A DNA stretch of 64,000 nt from Xanthobacteraceae bacterium (GTDB lineage Bacteria; Pseudomonadota; Alphaproteobacteria; Rhizobiales; Xanthobacteraceae): assembly GCA_019454205.1 (NCBI GenBank), contig CP075369.1, positions 1,922,001-1,986,000 on the forward strand, given 5' to 3'. The position numbers and the translations under genes were made by a program. The notes under the pieces were generated by a model. That model had not been told where the DNA came from. It made no database searches and saw only the letters and a list, made by a program, of their open reading frames with translations. Of this stretch, positions 42,777 through 51,299 are shown piece by piece (within the stretch, counting starts at the first letter, position 1; each line of letters starts with the position of its first letter).

Positions 42777-43805
42777 ATGAAACGAACCGTTATTGCCGTA
42801 GCGCTCTTTATTGCATCTGCCTTTACTCCCGCGCTCTCCCAAACGACCCCGGACTGCCGCAGCCTGATCCTCGATCCGGCGACCGTGAAAAAAGGCATCG
42901 AGGTCTGTACCGGGGTGATCGAAAGCGGCCGTTTCAGCGGCGCCGATCTGGCGGACGTGCTTGTCATTCGCGGGCACGGCTATAACGAAACCGGCGACTT
43001 CGATAAGGCGATTGCCGATTTCGACAAGGCGCTAACGCTCAATCCGAAAAGCGCGTTCGCGTTTATCAATCGCGGCAAATCCTACCTGCAAAAAGTCGAG
43101 ATTGACCGTGCGCTCGCGGATTTCGAGGAATCCCTGCGGCTGGATCCGAATTTACCGGACACCTATTTGCATCGCGGCGCGGCGCTCGAAACCAAGGGCG
43201 AACTTGTGCGCGCGCTTGCAGATTACGACCGCGTCATCCAGCTTGACCCTGCCTATGCCAAGGCGTGGCAACAACGGGCGCGCTATCACGCCAGAAAGAA
43301 GGATTACGACCGCGCCATTGCAGATTATACGGAAGTGATCCGGCTGAGCGGTTCACACGCAGAAGCCTATTACGAGCGTGGCGTAGCGCACAGCGAGAGA
43401 AAGAACTTCAATCCGGCGCTGGAAGATCTGAGCAAGGCAATCGAGCTTGCTCCCGCCGAGCCGGCGTACTGGAACAGCAGGTGCTGGCTACGCGCCATCA
43501 ACAATCGCGAACTGGAAGAGGCCCTGAAAGATTGCGACCGGGCGCTCGAGCTGAAACCGGACTATGTACCGGCACTCGACAGCCGCGCTTTGCTCAAGGT
43601 GCTTCTGGGCCGCTTCGACCAGGCCATCGCCGACTATGATGCAGTCCTCAAAATCGAACCAAAGATTCCGGCGTCTCTTTTTGGCCGCGGCATCGCACGA
43701 CTGCGAAAAGGCGATACCGCAGGTGGGAACGCCGACATCGAGGCGGCGAAAGCAATCGATCCCGGGATTGCGGAAGAATTCGTGGGCTACGGCGTGAAGC
43801 CATAG
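42777..43805 (+). CDS. Exported tetratricopeptide-repeat protein
   Basis: The 342-residue product has a signal peptide (about 1-21) and roughly seven TPR units from residue 60 onward. Examples are YNETGDFDKAIADFDKALTL, RALADFEESLRLDPNLPDTY and RALADYDRVIQLDPAYAKAW. It probably serves as a periplasmic protein-interaction scaffold with an unknown partner. It starts 38 bp after the polymerase gene. Confidence 0.9.
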   Translation: MKRTVIAVALFIASAFTPALSQTTPDCRSLILDPATVKKGIEVCTGVIESGRFSGADLADVLVIRGHGYNETGDFDKAIADFDKALTLNPKSAFAFINRGKSYLQKVEIDRALADFEESLRLDPNLPDTYLHRGAALETKGELVRALADYDRVIQLDPAYAKAWQQRARYHARKKDYDRAIADYTEVIRLSGSHAEAYYERGVAHSERKNFNPALEDLSKAIELAPAEPAYWNSRCWLRAINNRELEEALKDCDRALELKPDYVPALDSRALLKVLLGRFDQAIADYDAVLKIEPKIPASLFGRGIARLRKGDTAGGNADIEAAKAIDPGIAEEFVGYGVKP

Positions 43806-43833
43806 CACGGCAAAGCGGCAGCGCGTCTGATCC

Positions 43834-44064
43834 TTACCGCCGCTGATAGCGCGGATTCGGATAGCAGCGTTCGTTCCAGCCGGTACGCGAAGCAAGGCAC
43901 TGCTCGCGTGTATAGGCCTGACAAACCATCACGGTATCGAACGGCCCGCCGCCGATCCGCATGTCGCGGCACCATGCATCGGGCGGCGCGCGACGCTGCG
44001 CTTCGGCGTTGCTGCCCATGACGAGCACGAACAAACCTGCCAGCAAAAAACCACCGAACCTCAT
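43834..44064 (-). CDS. DUF3551-like small exported Cys-rich protein
   Basis: The 76-residue product has a signal peptide (1-22, ending NAEAQ) and mature cysteines in AWCRDMRIGG, MVCQAYTREQCLAS and ERCYPNP. This matches the DUF3551 pattern (WC ... C ... QC ... C-x-NP), abundant in Bradyrhizobiaceae. It converges with the TPR gene. Confidence 0.8.
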   Translation of the reverse strand: MRFGGFLLAGLFVLVMGSNAEAQRRAPPDAWCRDMRIGGGPFDTVMVCQAYTREQCLASRTGWNERCYPNPRYQRR

Positions 44065-44263
44065 GTGCCGTCTCCCTTTGCACGCGCGTTGTTCGAATGA
44101 AGCCGCGCTGCATGAAATATGTTCAAGGATTGCCGAAATTTAATCCCGTTGCATGCGCAGCGCGGGAACCAGAACCGCGTGCTGCGCATTATGTTACCGC
44201 TTCACGGCAAAAACTTGCTCAGCCCGGCGCGGCGCCGTGTACCGCGTCCACATCGGAACATAC

Positions 44264-45727
44264 ATGGCTGCCGTCACGCGAAGCCCTTCCTATCCTGTTG
44301 CAATGCTCGGAGCCTTTATCGCGGCGACGCTGATTCTGCTTGCGCCCGCAATCTGGAATGATTTTCCGTTCATGTTCTTCGACACCGGCGCCTATTTCGA
44401 GCGTCCGTTCGAAGGCACGATCAGTGCCGGCCGCTCGATGGTGTACGGCCTGTGGCTGGCGGCGCTACGCTATCCCCACTTCTGGCCGGTTGCAGCAGCA
44501 CAATGCGCGATCAGCGTGTGGGTAATCTATCTGATGCTGCGGACGCATGGACTGGGCAATCGCCCCGCCGCGCTGCCGCTTACGCTGGTGGCCGTGACGC
44601 TGACGCTGGCCACACTGACCGCGCTGCCGTGGTTCGCAGGCCAGATGATGCCCGATCTGTTCGCGGCGCTGGCCGTGCTCGCGCTTTATCTTCTCGTGTT
44701 CAAGCGCGGACAGCTCGGCCGGTTCGAGCCATACGCACTCGCCGCACTGATTATTTTCGCCAGCACCGCGCATAACGCGACCCTCGCCGTACTGCTCCTG
44801 CTGCTCGCGGCAGGATGGGTGATCGCACCATTCGCGAAAAAAATCCTGCCGTTTCGTGCGTTGCGCTTCGCGACGGTTGCCACTTTGCTCAGCATTCTCA
44901 TTCTGCCGACCGTCAATTTCGTTTTCGGTGGCAAGTTCGCGTGGACGCCCGGCGGCTCGGCATTCATCTTCAGCCGGCTGGTGCAGGACGGTATCGTCGC
45001 GCGCTATCTGGCCGACAAGTGCCCCGACCCGGCAATCCGGCTCTGCAAGTTCGAGAAGCAGATTCCGAAAACCGCAGACGATTTTCTGTGGCATCAGGCA
45101 CCGCATGGCCCGTTCGTTTCCATCGGCGGCTTCGACGGCGCCGAGCATATGAACCCCATCACGCTGGAAAGCCTGACGATGTATCCGTGGATGCATGTCA
45201 CGACCGCGGTGAAATCGACACTGATCCAGCTTGTGAAGGTCGAGACCGGCGATGGCATCGTGCAGGAAATCTGGAGCGCTTATGCCGGCATCGACAAATA
45301 CGCGCCGGAGAGTTCGGTCGCGATGCACACTTCCCGGCAGCGCTTCAAGCTGCTGCCGCCGGTCTTCACTGCGCTGAACAAGGTGCATGTGCCGCTGGCG
45401 CTCGGCAGCATGGCGTTCCTGCCCCTGCTGCTCGTGTTTGCGTGGCGGCGCGGAACCATCCGCGACACAGACCTGTTGGCGGCGACAATCATCCTTGCGC
45501 TGTTCGCCAACGCCTTCGTGACCGGCGTGCTGTCCAACCCGCATCACCGCTATGGCGCGCGCGTCGCATGGATGGCGCCGTTCCTGTGGTCGCTGCTCGC
45601 GGTGCAATTCCTGCTCCTGCGAAGCGGATGGCAAGAAACGGCGATACGCGCACTCGCCTCGATCGGGCTTTCGCAGAAGCCCGTGCCGTTGCCGGTGCCC
45701 GCGAGCCAGCCGGAAAAGTCCCGCTAA
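44264..45727 (+). CDS. Polytopic membrane protein of unknown function
   Basis: From ATG 44264 the product has 487 residues with about ten membrane helices (first at about 12-32). A large loop near 230-370 contains DKCPDPAIRLCKFEKQIPKT and FLWHQAPHGPFVSIGGFDGA. The overall shape resembles GT-C glycosyltransferase-like proteins, but no catalytic DxD or DE motif is convincing. An in-frame upstream extension has no Shine-Dalgarno. Confidence 0.78.
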   Translation: MAAVTRSPSYPVAMLGAFIAATLILLAPAIWNDFPFMFFDTGAYFERPFEGTISAGRSMVYGLWLAALRYPHFWPVAAAQCAISVWVIYLMLRTHGLGNRPAALPLTLVAVTLTLATLTALPWFAGQMMPDLFAALAVLALYLLVFKRGQLGRFEPYALAALIIFASTAHNATLAVLLLLLAAGWVIAPFAKKILPFRALRFATVATLLSILILPTVNFVFGGKFAWTPGGSAFIFSRLVQDGIVARYLADKCPDPAIRLCKFEKQIPKTADDFLWHQAPHGPFVSIGGFDGAEHMNPITLESLTMYPWMHVTTAVKSTLIQLVKVETGDGIVQEIWSAYAGIDKYAPESSVAMHTSRQRFKLLPPVFTALNKVHVPLALGSMAFLPLLLVFAWRRGTIRDTDLLAATIILALFANAFVTGVLSNPHHRYGARVAWMAPFLWSLLAVQFLLLRSGWQETAIRALASIGLSQKPVPLPVPASQPEKSR

Positions 45728-45728
45728 C

Positions 45729-46427
45729 TTAGCCGCGCGCGATCTTGTCCAGCACTTCGGTCAGCGCTTCCGGCGCGGTGATGTGCGGCGAATGGCTGGC
45801 GTCCATCTCGACATAATTCCAGCCTTCCGCGCGCGCGCGTTCCGCGAATTGGCGGAACGTATCGCCGGGGCCTGAACGCGCCGCGTAGATATAGGTGCGC
45901 GGCATCTGCGGCTCGCCGTTCTCCAGCAGCAGCGGTTCCTGAAAACATGCCAGCGGCTGATGCACGCGCCGCGGCATGATCCAGTCCACGTCGCGCGGCG
46001 AAGTATCCGGCGGCAGTGGGTTCGGCGGAATCTTCCAGCCCTCCACCGCATTGTCTTCCATGCGTTTACGATGCTCCGGCGGCGTGTAGTCGAACACGCA
46101 TTTGCCGTGCTGCGGCACGAACGCATCGAGATAGACAAGCTGCGCAATGCGATCGGACGCGAGATCGGCAACGCCGGTCGCAACCATGCCGCCGTAGGAA
46201 TGGCCGATCAGGATGGCGTCGCGCACGTCTTCGACACGCAAAAACATCAGCATGTCCTGCACATGCGTCTCCAGCCCGATCGAGGAACTGGCGAGATGCG
46301 CGCGGTCGCCGATCCCGGTGTAGGTCGGCGTCAGCAATTCATGGCCCTTCGCGCGCATGAGCGGATGCATCTTCTTCCACGCCCAGCCCGCGGACCAGGC
46401 GCCATGCGCGACGACGAAAGTGGCCAT
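45729..46427 (-). CDS. Alpha/beta hydrolase
   Basis: The 232-residue product has the oxyanion region VVAHGAWSAGWAWKKMHPLM, nucleophile elbow LIGHSYGGMVATGVA (Ser near 97) and catalytic His in DASHSPHITAPEAL. It resembles the salicylate-esterase-like small hydrolases. It converges with the preceding membrane protein gene (1-bp gap). Substrate unknown. Confidence 0.9.
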   Translation of the reverse strand: MATFVVAHGAWSAGWAWKKMHPLMRAKGHELLTPTYTGIGDRAHLASSSIGLETHVQDMLMFLRVEDVRDAILIGHSYGGMVATGVADLASDRIAQLVYLDAFVPQHGKCVFDYTPPEHRKRMEDNAVEGWKIPPNPLPPDTSPRDVDWIMPRRVHQPLACFQEPLLLENGEPQMPRTYIYAARSGPGDTFRQFAERARAEGWNYVEMDASHSPHITAPEALTEVLDKIARG

Positions 46428-46437
46428 TGCCTTCCCC

Positions 46438-47460
46438 TTAGACCCCGAGCTTCTTTTGCAGGCTCGAACTGGTCGTCGTGTATTGGAACACGAGACGCTT
46501 CTCCGGGTAAATGATCTTGTGCGCGGCCTGCGACATCAACGCGGCCTCGTGGAAGCCTGACAAAATGAGCTTCAGCTTGCCGGGATAATAGTTGATGTCG
46601 CCGATGGCGAAGATGCCCGGCTCGCTGGTTTCGAATTTCTCGGTATCGACCACGAGGCGCTCCTGATCGAGCTTTAGTCCCCAGGTGCCGACCGGGCCGA
46701 GCTTGATCGTCAACCCGAAGAACGGCAACAGCACGTCGGCGTCGATGTCGAAGGTGGAGTTGTCGTCGCGCCGCGCGATCACTTTGCGGAGCTGGCCGTT
46801 ATCGCCTTCCAGTGCGTGCAACTGGCCGAGCTGAAAATCGATCTTCTTCTCCGCGACCAGCGCCTTCATCTTGTTGACGCTGTCGGGCGCGGCGCGGAAC
46901 GCATCGCGCCGGTGCAGCAGCGTCAGCTTCTTCGCAAGCGGCGCGAGATTGAGCGTCCAGTCGAGCGCGGAGTCGCCGCCGCCTGCGATCACGATGTTCT
47001 TGCCGCGGAACGCTTCCATCGAGCGCACGAGATAGAACACGGATTTGTTTTCGTACTGCTCGATGCCTGGCAGCGGTGGCTTCTTCGATTCGAACGAACC
47101 GCCGCCCGCTGCGATCACCACGACCTTTGCTTCGATGGTGCCGCCGATATCGGTCTTCAGGCGGAAGCCGCCATCGATGCGCTCAAGCGTTTCCACGCGC
47201 GCACCATATTCGAAGGTCGGGCCGAACGGCTTGATCTGCTCCAGCAGGTTGTTGACGAGGGCCTGCCCCGTCACCATCGGCAGACCCGGAATGTCGTAGA
47301 TCGGTTTCTCCGGGTACAGCTCCGTACACTGGCCGCCGGGCCGGTCGAGAATATCGATCACATGCGCCTTGATATCGACGAGGCCGAGTTCGAATACGGC
47401 GAACAGACCGACAGGACCGGCGCCGATGATGACTGCATCCGTTTTGACGATTTCGCTCAT
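46438..47460 (-). CDS. Thioredoxin-reductase-like ferredoxin--NADP+ reductase
   Basis: From ATG 47460 the product has 340 residues. FAD motif VIIGAGPVGLFAVFELGL lies near residue 9, the NADPH motif IAGGGDSALDWTLNLAPLAK near 155, and the C-terminal FAD contact IFAIGDINYYPGKLKLILSG. No CxxC redox pair is present, which with the tail TTTSSSLQKKLGV points to the TrxR-like FNR group. A [2Fe-2S] ferredoxin gene lies 2 kb away. Confidence 0.9.
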   Translation of the reverse strand: MSEIVKTDAVIIGAGPVGLFAVFELGLVDIKAHVIDILDRPGGQCTELYPEKPIYDIPGLPMVTGQALVNNLLEQIKPFGPTFEYGARVETLERIDGGFRLKTDIGGTIEAKVVVIAAGGGSFESKKPPLPGIEQYENKSVFYLVRSMEAFRGKNIVIAGGGDSALDWTLNLAPLAKKLTLLHRRDAFRAAPDSVNKMKALVAEKKIDFQLGQLHALEGDNGQLRKVIARRDDNSTFDIDADVLLPFFGLTIKLGPVGTWGLKLDQERLVVDTEKFETSEPGIFAIGDINYYPGKLKLILSGFHEAALMSQAAHKIIYPEKRLVFQYTTTSSSLQKKLGV

Positions 47461-47565
47461 AATTTCCGGAATTCTGCTGTGATACGAGACTATTTCCCGC
47501 GCGATATAGGACCAGCGCTCCAGACTTCGCAACTTCGATCAATCCGCTGGCGCTAATGTCGCGGC

Positions 47566-48420
47566 ATGACAAAACCCGAAACCCGCCTCGATTATGGCCG
47601 CCGCATTGCCCGTGTGGCCGACCACATCGCCGAAAACCTCGACGGCGACCTTTCCGTCGAGCGGCTCGCGGAAGTGGCATTCTTCTCGCCGTTTCACTTT
47701 CATCGCATCTATCGCGAGGCGACCGGAGAAACGCTGGCCGATACCGTGCGGCGTCTTCGCCTGCACCGTGCGGCGACCGAGCTGACGCGGGAAAATACTT
47801 CGCTCGAACGAATCGCGAAGCGCGCGGGCTATGGCACGCTCGCCGCCTTCTCCCGTGCTTTCGCGTCCGACTATGGCGTACCGCCGGGCACCTATCGTAT
47901 GCGGGGCCAGTTGCTGCCGCCTTCGCCGAAGCGCCCGCATGCACAGGCCATGCCTTATCGGGTCGAGATAGCGCCCTTCGCCGGCGCGCGGCTTGCCGCC
48001 ATCGCTCATCGCGGCGATTACCAGAAGATCAACAACAGCTTCGCCAGGCTGCAAATCTGGTTCGCCGCGCGTGATCTTCCTTTCACGCGTTCGTTCGGAA
48101 TCTATTTCGACGATCCCGAAAGCGTCGCGGAGAAAGATTTGCGCGCGGAGGCGGGACTCGAAACCACTGGCGAAATTCCGCAAAGCGGTGCGGTGCGCGA
48201 ACGCAGGATTCCCGCGATGCACTGCGCAAGCGTGCTGCATACCGGCCCTTATGCCGAACTCGAACGCGCATACCGCGCCCTGTTCCGCGACTGGCTTCCC
48301 GGCAGCGGCTTTGAAGCCGGGGATTTCCCCTGCTTCGAGGAATATCTCGACGACCCGCGCGACACGCCACCGCCGAAACTGCGGACGCGCGTTCATCTCC
48401 CGCTGAAAGGTGACCTATGA
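47566..48420 (+). CDS. AraC-family regulator with GyrI-like effector domain
   Basis: The 284-residue product has an N-terminal AraC-type double helix-turn-helix (about 12-110; LSVERLAEVAFFSPFHFHRI, LERIAKRAGYGTLAAFSRAF). A C-terminal GyrI-like ligand-binding domain (about 130-282) follows, with HRGDYQKINNSFARLQIWF and HTGPYAELERAYRALF. This is Rob/SoxS-like in DNA binding with a drug-binding module. It overlaps the VOC gene by 4 bp. Confidence 0.92.
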   Translation: MTKPETRLDYGRRIARVADHIAENLDGDLSVERLAEVAFFSPFHFHRIYREATGETLADTVRRLRLHRAATELTRENTSLERIAKRAGYGTLAAFSRAFASDYGVPPGTYRMRGQLLPPSPKRPHAQAMPYRVEIAPFAGARLAAIAHRGDYQKINNSFARLQIWFAARDLPFTRSFGIYFDDPESVAEKDLRAEAGLETTGEIPQSGAVRERRIPAMHCASVLHTGPYAELERAYRALFRDWLPGSGFEAGDFPCFEEYLDDPRDTPPPKLRTRVHLPLKGDL

Positions 48421-48851
48421 AAATCATGGACAGCTATCCGCTCATCACCGTGCGCGACATGGCGGCCAGCCGCGACTTCTATGTGAAACACTTCAGCCTC
48501 GGCGTTATCTTCGAAGCGGACTGGGTCGCGATGCTCGGCGATCCCGCAAGCGGCAAGATCGCGCTCGGCCTGATGACGCCGGATCACCCGACCAATCCTC
48601 CCGGACCGGAAACCTTCGACGGCAAGGGCATAATCGTAACGATTCAGGTTCGCGACGCCGCGAAAGCTTGTGCCGCGTTGAAGGCCAAGGGCGTCCACAT
48701 CTTTTATGATCTGCACGACGAGCCGTGGGGTCAGCGCCGTTTCACGCTTACCGATCCTTCCGGCGTCATCGTCGATGTCGTCCAGCAGACGCATCCCGCG
48801 GAAGGCTACTGGGAGCGATACATGAACACTCCGCAAAGCGCCGGTATCTGA
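48417..48851 (+). CDS. VOC (glyoxalase/bleomycin-resistance fold) protein
   Basis: The 144-residue protein has paired beta-alpha-beta modules: YPLITVRDMAASRDFYVKHF and VRDAAKACAALKAKGVHIFY with GQRRFTLTDPSGVIVDVVQQ. The ATGA overlap with the AraC/GyrI gene suggests a small resistance or detoxification unit. Metal ligands cannot be fixed from this alone. Confidence 0.87.
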   Translation: MKIMDSYPLITVRDMAASRDFYVKHFSLGVIFEADWVAMLGDPASGKIALGLMTPDHPTNPPGPETFDGKGIIVTIQVRDAAKACAALKAKGVHIFYDLHDEPWGQRRFTLTDPSGVIVDVVQQTHPAEGYWERYMNTPQSAGI

Positions 48852-48857
48852 CGCGGA

Positions 48858-49403
48858 TTAATCCTGTTGCGGCGGCACGATTGGCCCGTCAGTGCCGGGC
48901 GGCTGATTGCGGTTCGTATCGCGATTCTGGAAGTCACGGGTATCGCGGTTTTGTTGCTGCTGTTGTTGCTGTTGCGGCCGCTGTGGCACCTCGTTCAGCG
49001 GCAGGTTCTCGCCAGTGCGCGCGGAGTAGAAAGCGACCGTCTGGCACGAAGAGAAATTAGCATTCTCCAGTACGCGAAGCGCTTCTCGCACGCCGTCCGC
49101 GCGGTTCTGGCGCGGGGCCGCCACGCAGCCGCGCCGCGGCTTGTCGCAGCAAACGAGAGCGAAAATATCCTCAAGGTTTTGCGTCAGGGCCGGCTGGTCG
49201 GTGCAGCTATTGGAAACCCGGCGGCACGCGGCAACGGCGCGGTCGCGCGCGATCTCGCGCGTATCGCCGCGCACGACCGGCGCGGTGTTCTCGCCGTTCG
49301 GTGCCAGCCCCGACCAGCCCTGTGCCTGCGCGGCAAGGGTTGCAGCGCCCGTCATCGCCGCCACGGCCAGACAACGAAGAATGAAAGTATGGACAGCCTT
49401 CAT
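48858..49403 (-). CDS. Exported Cys- and Gln-rich hypothetical protein
   Basis: The 181-residue product has a signal peptide (about 1-27, ending LAAQAQ). The middle has six cysteines (ACRRVSNSCTDQPAL, LVCCDKPRRGCVAA, SSCQTVAFYS). A disordered tail contains an eight-residue polyglutamine run and RDTRDF/NRDTNR repeats. Function unknown; it converges with the VOC gene. Confidence 0.7.
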   Translation of the reverse strand: MKAVHTFILRCLAVAAMTGAATLAAQAQGWSGLAPNGENTAPVVRGDTREIARDRAVAACRRVSNSCTDQPALTQNLEDIFALVCCDKPRRGCVAAPRQNRADGVREALRVLENANFSSCQTVAFYSARTGENLPLNEVPQRPQQQQQQQQNRDTRDFQNRDTNRNQPPGTDGPIVPPQQD

Positions 49404-49427
49404 ATCAGCGCTCCGCTTTGCGCCGGG

Positions 49428-49748
49428 CTAGCCTTGCTGCTCCGGCGTATTGACGACCAGACCATCGAGTTCGTCGGTGACCTTGATCTGGCAGGACAAC
49501 CGCGACGTCGGACGGACGTCGAACGCGAAGTCCAGCATGTCTTCTTCCATCGGTGAAGGCTTGCCGACCTTTTCGCTCCACGCCTCGTCCACATAAACAT
49601 GACAGGTGGCGCAGGAACATGCTCCCCCGCATTCCGCCTCGATCCCCGGAATACCATTGCGGATCGCGGCTTCCATGACAGTCGAGCCGGTTTCGGCATC
49701 CACGGTACGGCGGGTGCCGTCCTGTTCGATGAAAGTAATTGTCGGCAT
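49428..49748 (-). CDS. [2Fe-2S] ferredoxin (adrenodoxin type)
   Basis: From ATG 49748 the product has 106 residues: MPTITFIEQDGTRRTVDAE, cluster ligands in AECGGACSCATCHVYVDEAW and the fourth Cys in RLSCQIKV. The downstream MEEDMLDF is typical of adrenodoxin-like proteins that serve Fe-S assembly or P450s. The nearby reductase at 46438 could be its electron donor (inference). Confidence 0.93.
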   Translation of the reverse strand: MPTITFIEQDGTRRTVDAETGSTVMEAAIRNGIPGIEAECGGACSCATCHVYVDEAWSEKVGKPSPMEEDMLDFAFDVRPTSRLSCQIKVTDELDGLVVNTPEQQG

Positions 49749-49869
49749 TGGCGGGAGATAACGGTTTCGGGAGGAGCAAGGAAGGGCTGCTCTATATAAT
49801 GTGAAGTACGCGATTTGCGAGCCTTTGCTAGTCTCCCTTTCGCCGCATCCTGCGTCGAGGAAAATCACC

Positions 49870-50373
49870 ATGAAATCCGCTATCCGTGCCGCGTTTCTTG
49901 GACTTCTGCTTCTCGCCTCCGCTCCCGCGCACGCCAACTGGGAGTTCACCCGCTGGGGCATGTCTCTTGACCAGCTAATGACCTTCAGCAGCCAGGGCGT
50001 GCGTCTCGCCACCGACACCGAGAAGCAGGGCAAGCGGCTGGAGAAATGGGGCGAGGTGCTGGCGGTCGCTCCCGTGAAGGTGAACGGCTTCTCCTATCTC
50101 GCGGTGTTCTATTTCCGCGACGACAAGCTCTCCGCGGTAAACCTCGAATCGCAAGTCCGCCCCGAGCAACCTGAAATCGCGCGCTGGCTGCACCGCACCT
50201 ACGGCACGCCGTTGAGGAACAGCGAGCTTCCCGTCAGCGACCGCTGCAAGCTCAACCAGTTTGCGTGGCGTCTCAGCGAGAGCGACTGGCGGCACGCCAA
50301 CGTGTTCGCGTGCAATCCGCAATCGAACAACGACTTCCTGAGCATCCTGCACGTTCCGGTCGATCCGCGCTAA
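49870..50373 (+). CDS. Exported hypothetical protein
   Basis: The 167-residue product has a signal peptide (1-22, ending APAHA) and then WEFTRWGMSLDQLMTFSSQG and LAVFYFRDDKLSAVNLESQV. It is a mixed alpha/beta periplasmic protein with two cysteines (DRCKL, VFACNPQ). No family assigned. Confidence 0.75.
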   Translation: MKSAIRAAFLGLLLLASAPAHANWEFTRWGMSLDQLMTFSSQGVRLATDTEKQGKRLEKWGEVLAVAPVKVNGFSYLAVFYFRDDKLSAVNLESQVRPEQPEIARWLHRTYGTPLRNSELPVSDRCKLNQFAWRLSESDWRHANVFACNPQSNNDFLSILHVPVDPR

Positions 50374-50382
50374 GCGCGGACC

Positions 50383-50685
50383 TCAGGAGGCAAGCGCTTC
50401 CGCGTCTTTGCTGGCCTGCATCGCGAGCGTTTCGAGTTGCGCGAGCGCGGCTTCATCGCCGCGCTCGATCGCTTCCGCCGCATCCGCCAGCGCGAACGCG
50501 CCGATGCCGCGCGCCGCACCTTTCAGCGTATGCGCGGCATCCATGCGCGGCTTGCCGTCTGCATCGCGTATTGCCGCCGTCAGAATACGGACCTGCGCCT
50601 GAAACAACCGCAGCACCTCGCTCCGTAACGCGCGGTCGCCGAACGTGGCGGCGTCGAGATGTTCGCGGTCGATGGCATTTTCCAT
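50383..50685 (-). CDS. Hpt-domain phosphotransfer protein
   Basis: The 100-residue product has the Hpt motif AAHTLKGAARGIGAFAL with the phospho-acceptor His near residue 52, preceded by VLRLFQAQVRILTAAIRDAD. It is a stand-alone histidine phosphotransfer module. No sensor or regulator is adjacent. Confidence 0.88.
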   Translation of the reverse strand: MENAIDREHLDAATFGDRALRSEVLRLFQAQVRILTAAIRDADGKPRMDAAHTLKGAARGIGAFALADAAEAIERGDEAALAQLETLAMQASKDAEALAS

Positions 50686-50719
50686 GCGGCGAGTATCGCG
50701 CGGTCGAGTAAACGGCGTC

Positions 50720-51055
50720 TCAAAACTTCGCCGGTTTTCGCTTTCTGGCGGGGTCGTAACCAACCAGACGATACCCCGCATCGGTCAGGCGGCAGACCAG
50801 CCAGTCGGGATGGATCGGGTTTGCGCTCCACGGCTCGGCCCAACCGTGGGCGATACAGGCGCGGATCGTAGCCTTGGGAATTTCCTGGCCCAGCTCATCG
50901 AACAGCGGAAGCTTTCCGCCGGGCTGGTCCACTCCGCGCAACAGGTAGCGGCGCTGCGCTTCGGAACTCCCGTCGGCGCTCTCCCAGGGCTTGGGTTCGC
51001 GAGCCTTGAGTTCGCGGCCCTTTTCGCCCGGTTTGCCTCGCTTTTCCCGCGCCAT
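50720..51055 (-). CDS. Conserved-type hypothetical protein
   Basis: The 111-residue product has a basic N-terminus (MAREKRGKPGEKGRE) and a core with AQRRYLLRGVDQPGGKLPLF and HPDWLVCRLTDAGYRLVGYD, which resembles a small winged-helix fold. No membrane segment. Family not recognised. Confidence 0.68.
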   Translation of the reverse strand: MAREKRGKPGEKGRELKAREPKPWESADGSSEAQRRYLLRGVDQPGGKLPLFDELGQEIPKATIRACIAHGWAEPWSANPIHPDWLVCRLTDAGYRLVGYDPARKRKPAKF

Positions 51056-51299
51056 TGCTCGATCCGTAGGGTGAACAAGACGTTAACGATGTTTCTAAAG
51101 TGGGCCGGATTGGCGTTCCTTTTCCACACGGCGGCGCGGTAGGATACCGCAAGCGGTGGACCGGAGTCCCGGCCGGCCTGCATTTCGCGTGGAATGTGGC
51201 CATCGGGACTTTGAGGGGTTCGGTCCTTTTTTAGTTTTTTCCGGCCCGGGCGGCATGTTGCCGGCCGCGGTATCGAGTACGGACCGGAGGCGAAGGCGT

